Assembly (NCBI RefSeq): GCF_042675965.1 | Contig: NZ_JBHTKJ010000077.1 | Location: 1 to 9,104, forward strand | Source of the DNA: Virgibacillus_R byunsanensis | GTDB taxonomy: Bacteria > Bacillota > Bacilli > Bacillales > Amphibacillaceae | Length of the DNA: 9,104 nucleotides | Direction of reading: 5' to 3' | In this document: piece by piece, positions 6,226 through 9,104 of the stretch | Position numbering within the stretch: the first letter of the stretch is position 1 | Layout: each line of letters starts with the position of its first letter | The notes under the pieces: generated by a model | Told to the model about the DNA's origin: nothing | Databases searched by the model: none | The model's input: the letters and a program-made list of their open reading frames with translations, nothing else | Program-made: the position numbers and the translations under genes

Positions 6226-7201
6226 ATGTTTCAGATTGGAGATATTACAGTTCCAAACCGAGTTGTTCTGGCACCAATGGCGGGTGTTTCTAACTATGCA
6301 TTCCGTTTGACCGTTAAGGAATTCGGAGCTGGGCTTGTGACAGCCGAAATGGTTAGTGACAAGGAATTGTAAACAAGAATGAAAAATCAATGAACATGCT
6401 TTTTATAGATGAAGAAGAAATGCCGATGAGTCTGCAGATTTTTGGTGGTGAGAAAGATACTTTAATTGAAGCGGCAAAAGTCGTTGACCAATAAACAAAC
6501 GCTTCTATTATTGATATCAATATGGGTTGTCCTGTGCCAAAAATCACAAAATGTGATGCTGGTGCTCGTTGGTTATTGGACCCAGATAAAATTCACGAAA
6601 TGGTTTCAGCAGTTGTAGAGGCAGTTGATAAACCGGTTACTGTTAAGATGCGTAGTGGTTGGGATGAAGTGTCAATAATGCAAAAGCAATTGAAGCAGCA
6701 GGTGCAAAAGCACTAGCTCTACATGGTCGAGCAAGAAAAAAATTGTATGAAGGTTATGCCGACTGGGATATTATAAAACAGGTTAAACAAGCTGTTAACA
6801 TTCCGGTTATAGGCAATGGAGATATCGATAGTCCACAAATAGCAAAGCAACGATTAGATGAAACTGGTGTAGATGCTGTAATGATTGGCCGTGCAGCTCT
6901 AGGGAATCCTTGGATTATTTATCAAACTGTTCATTATCTGGAAACAGGTTAATTAATCAGTGATCCAACACCTAAAGATAAAATTGATGTGTGTATGCTT
7001 CATATGGATCGTTTAGTGAAGATAAAGGGTGAAAAAGTGGCGATCATGGAAATGAGGAAACATGCAGCGTGGTATTTGAAAGGACTTCGTGGAAATGGAA
7101 AAGTAAGAAGTCGTATCAACCATATCGAAACACGTGAAGGATTGTTAGATATTTTATACACGTATGCAAATGAACTAGAAATGGCGAGTCAAGTTTCTTA
7201 A
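6226..7201 (+). pseudogene. dusB: tRNA-dihydrouridine synthase (DusB/YacF), inactivated
   Basis: Intact DusB is a flavin enzyme that reduces uridines in the tRNA D-loop and related sites. Joining three frames here gives a nearly full-length DusB: MFQIGD...LAPMAGVSNYAFRLTVKEFGAG, then FIDEEEMPMSLQIFGG, the catalytic-cysteine motif NMGCPVPKITKCDAG (Cys codon 6528-6530), KMRSGWDE, LHGR, IPVIGNGDI, GVDAVMIGRAALGNPW, and REMRKHAAWYLKG-like near the end. Four lesions break it. About one base is lost near 6368, giving TAA at 6370. There is an in-frame TAA at 6492. About 13 bases are lost near 6669-6677 with a frame change. A second in-frame TAA lies at 6950, where a Glu codon is expected. HGRTR, normally strict, reads HGRAR. 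The ribosome site AAAGAGG (6211-6217) is still present. High residual conservation suggests recent loss; the function may be covered by another Dus elsewhere. Confidence 0.93.
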
Positions 7202-7231
7202 GCGTGATTTCACATTAACGAATGAGAATTA

Positions 7232-7261
7232 ACTGCCAGTAATTTTACTGGCAGTGTTTTT
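7232..7261 (+). terminator. Rho-independent terminator after the folate operon/dusB remnant
   Basis: A perfect 10-bp stem, ACTGCCAGTA (7232-7241) with TACTGGCAGT (7246-7255), has a four-base loop and a T-run at 7257-7261. It closes the folP-folB-folK-yazB-dusB unit 30 bases after the dusB stop. Confidence 0.9.
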
Positions 7262-7298
7262 ATTAGGTCTAAGACATGCAAGTAAAGTTGTTTTTCTA

Positions 7299-7304
7299 TA
7301 TAAT
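7299..7304 (+). promoter_or_regulatory. Candidate -10 of the lysS promoter
   Basis: A perfect TATAAT lies 60 bases before the lysS GTG and just after the preceding terminator. No convincing -35 is seen at 16-18 bases (ATGCAA at 7276-7281 is the nearest), so the call rests on the -10 and the context. Confidence 0.4.
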
Positions 7305-7351
7305 GATTAGTTAGAACGAGAATCGGTTAACAATACTTAATGAAAGATAAT

Positions 7352-7357
7352 GGAGTG
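7352..7357 (+). promoter_or_regulatory. lysS ribosome binding site (decides start)
   Basis: GGAGTG ends six bases before GTG 7364. The upstream in-frame ATG 7340 has no comparable site in front of it and would place this ribosome site inside the coding region. Confidence 0.65.
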
Positions 7358-7363
7358 ATAAAA

Positions 7364-8845
7364 GTGACAGAAGAATTAAATGATCATATGCGGGTTCGCA
7401 GAGAGAAACTAGAAACATATAAAGAACAAGGTATCGATCCATTTGGAGGTAAATTTACAAGAACTCATTTATCAAAGCAATTGATGGAAGCTTACGATCA
7501 ATTTTCAAAAGAAGAACTTGAAGAAAAAGCGGATAAAGTGACAATTGCCGGACGAGTTATGACTAAGCGTGGAAAAGGAAAAGCAGGTTTCGCGCACATC
7601 CAGGATGTAAGTGGACAAATTCAGCTATATGTACGAAAAGACATGATCGGTGAAGAAGCATATGAAATTTTTAAAACAACTGACATGGGGGATATTGTTG
7701 GTGTTACAGGAGTAATGTTTAAAACAAAAGTAGGAGAATTGTCTGTAAAGGCAACAGATTTCCAAATCCTAACAAAGTCATTACGCCCATTACCTGAGAA
7801 ATACCATGGTCTTAAAGATGTGGAACAACGATATCGTCAACGCTATCTAGATTTAATTACAAACTTAGATAGTAGAGAAACATTTGTATTACGCAGTAAA
7901 ATCATTCAATCGATGCGTCGTTATTTAGATGGCCAAGGATTTCTTGAAGTGGAAACACCAATGATGCATGGTATTCCTGGAGGGGCATCAGCTCGTCCAT
8001 TTGAAACACATCACAATGCGTTAGATATTCCGTTATATATGCGAATTGCAATTGAACTACATTTAAAACGTTTAATTGTAGGTGGACTGGAAAAAGTATA
8101 CGAAATAGGTCGGGTTTTCCGTAATGAAGGAGTATCTACACGACACAATCCTGAGTTTACAATGATAGAATTATATGAAGCATATGCAGACTTCCACGAC
8201 ATTATGGCTTTAACCGAAAATGTGATAGCGCATATTGCAAAAGAGGTACTAGGTGAGTCGAAAGTTATGTATGGCGATTATGAAGTGAACCTGGAACCAC
8301 AGTGGAAAAGATTACACATGGTTGATGCCGTAAAAGAGTATACTGGTGTGGATTTCTGGGAGGAAATGAGCGATGATGATGCAAGGAAATTAGCTAAAGA
8401 TCATGGTATTCAAATCAAGAATACGATGACATTTGGTCATATTGTTAATGAGTTTTTTGAGCAAAAGGTGGAAGAAGAATTAATACAGCCCACTTTCATT
8501 TACGGCCACCCAGTTGAGATCTCACCACTAGCAAAGAAAAACGAAAAAGATGAGCGTTTTACCGATCGCTTTGAACTATTTATTGTCGGCCGTGAGCATG
8601 CGAATGCTTTCAGTGAGTTAAACGACCCTATAGATCAACGTGAGCGTTTTGAATTACAAGTGAAGGAAAGAGATGAAGGAAATGATGAGGCACATTTAAT
8701 GGATGAAGATTTCCTAGAATCATTAGAGTATGGTATGCCGCCAACTGGTGGATTAGGTATTGGGATTGATCGTTTAGTAATGTTATTAACCAACTCACCA
8801 TCAATTCGTGATGTTCTTCTATTTCCACAAATGCGTAACAAATAA
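7364..8845 (+). CDS. lysS: Lysyl-tRNA synthetase, class II
   Basis: The 493-residue cytoplasmic enzyme charges tRNA-Lys with lysine using ATP. An N-terminal OB-fold anticodon-binding domain (about 45-150, with GKAGFAHIQDVSGQIQLYV) is followed by the class II catalytic core. Motif 2 is VYEIGRVFRNEG, with Arg253 and Glu255, continuing to STRHNPEFTMIELYEAYAD. GREHANAFSELNDP lies further on, and motif 3 is GLGIGIDRL, with Arg470. B. subtilis LysS (499 residues) is alike along the whole length. Start GTG 7364 (MTEELNDHM) is preferred because of the ribosome site; ATG 7340 would add eight residues without a good site. It has its own promoter-like sequence and terminator, so it is likely monocistronic. 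No T-box-like leader is visible in the short upstream region. Confidence 0.97.
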   Translation: MTEELNDHMRVRREKLETYKEQGIDPFGGKFTRTHLSKQLMEAYDQFSKEELEEKADKVTIAGRVMTKRGKGKAGFAHIQDVSGQIQLYVRKDMIGEEAYEIFKTTDMGDIVGVTGVMFKTKVGELSVKATDFQILTKSLRPLPEKYHGLKDVEQRYRQRYLDLITNLDSRETFVLRSKIIQSMRRYLDGQGFLEVETPMMHGIPGGASARPFETHHNALDIPLYMRIAIELHLKRLIVGGLEKVYEIGRVFRNEGVSTRHNPEFTMIELYEAYADFHDIMALTENVIAHIAKEVLGESKVMYGDYEVNLEPQWKRLHMVDAVKEYTGVDFWEEMSDDDARKLAKDHGIQIKNTMTFGHIVNEFFEQKVEEELIQPTFIYGHPVEISPLAKKNEKDERFTDRFELFIVGREHANAFSELNDPIDQRERFELQVKERDEGNDEAHLMDEDFLESLEYGMPPTGGLGIGIDRLVMLLTNSPSIRDVLLFPQMRNK

Positions 8846-8890
8846 TTACTTCCTTTGGGTTTAGTAACTAGTAAATAGGGTAATACACAG

Positions 8891-8941
8891 GTAGATGATC
8901 TATAAAGGTAGTGTTTCACCTATAAGATCATCTACTTTTTT
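8891..8941 (+). terminator. Rho-independent terminator after lysS
   Basis: GTAGATGATC (8891-8900) pairs perfectly with GATCATCTAC (8926-8935); inner bases AGGT/ACCT extend the hairpin, and six T residues follow at 8936-8941. It lies 45 bases after the lysS stop. Confidence 0.92.
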
Positions 8942-9018
8942 ATAGCAGGGTAGAAGTATATATAATAGTACAAAAGTGGATCATATTTAAAATACCATTT
9001 TTTTCTTGTTATTTTCAC

Positions 9019-9047
9019 TTGATTTAAGGGAATAATCATGGTAAATT
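9019..9047 (+). promoter_or_regulatory. Candidate promoter reading out of the window
   Basis: TTGATT (9019-9024) and TAAATT (9042-9047) are separated by 17 bases, with TGG before the -10 (extended -10). A further TATAAT at 8961-8966 may be an upstream -10. The remaining AT-rich bases to 9104 show no open frame. In B. subtilis an rRNA operon follows lysS, so an rRNA promoter region is plausible but not shown. Confidence 0.4.
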
Positions 9048-9104
9048 AGTAAACGTCGCATTAAGACAGCAATAAACATTTTAAAAACATCTTTAAAAAA
9101 CATA

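Noticed and set aside
6522..7201. Three separate small genes of 64-70 residues
   Set aside because: Their translations are consecutive pieces of DusB, so they are fragments of one broken gene.
7340..7363. ATG 7340 as the start of lysS
   Set aside because: There is no ribosome site upstream, and GGAGTG at 7352 would fall inside the gene; GTG 7364 fits better, although ATG 7340 cannot be fully excluded.

Overview
The window is low-GC DNA from a Bacillaceae-type Firmicute. Protein similarity and gene order resemble Bacillus subtilis and, more closely, the Oceanobacillus/Virgibacillus side of the family; the genus is inferred from memory of those families, not from a search. All genes are on the plus strand and follow the conserved block that in B. 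subtilis runs ftsH - coaX - hslO - yacD - cysK - pab genes - sul/folP - folB - folK - yazB - dusB - lysS.

Layout: positions 1-457 hold no gene. They carry a 31-bp hairpin repeat (37-67), a GC-rich palindromic mosaic element (about 115-375) and a likely coaX promoter. Then come coaX (type III pantothenate kinase), hslO (redox chaperone Hsp33) and yacD (membrane-anchored parvulin-like foldase), closely spaced. cysK (cysteine synthase) has its own promoter and a strong terminator. The pabB-pabA-pabC genes expected between cysK and folP are absent; that gap instead holds the second copy of the 31-bp repeat and a candidate folP promoter. folP, folB and folK overlap one another and encode three folate-synthesis steps, followed by the overlapping small regulator yazB.

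Next is dusB (tRNA dihydrouridine synthase), which is clearly broken: two frameshifts (one with loss of about 13 bases) and two in-frame TAA codons, while the rest of its sequence is still well conserved. A perfect-stem terminator separates it from lysS (class II lysyl-tRNA synthetase), which has its own promoter-like sequence and terminator. The last 160 bases are AT-rich and end with a promoter-like sequence reading out of the window; in B. subtilis an rRNA operon follows lysS, so that is a reasonable guess for what comes next.

Most of the window is ordinary housekeeping DNA. The points worth a second look are the dusB pseudogene, the two-module palindromic element upstream of coaX, the paired 31-bp repeats, and the missing pab genes. 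I found no sign of a new defence, mobile or biosynthetic system.
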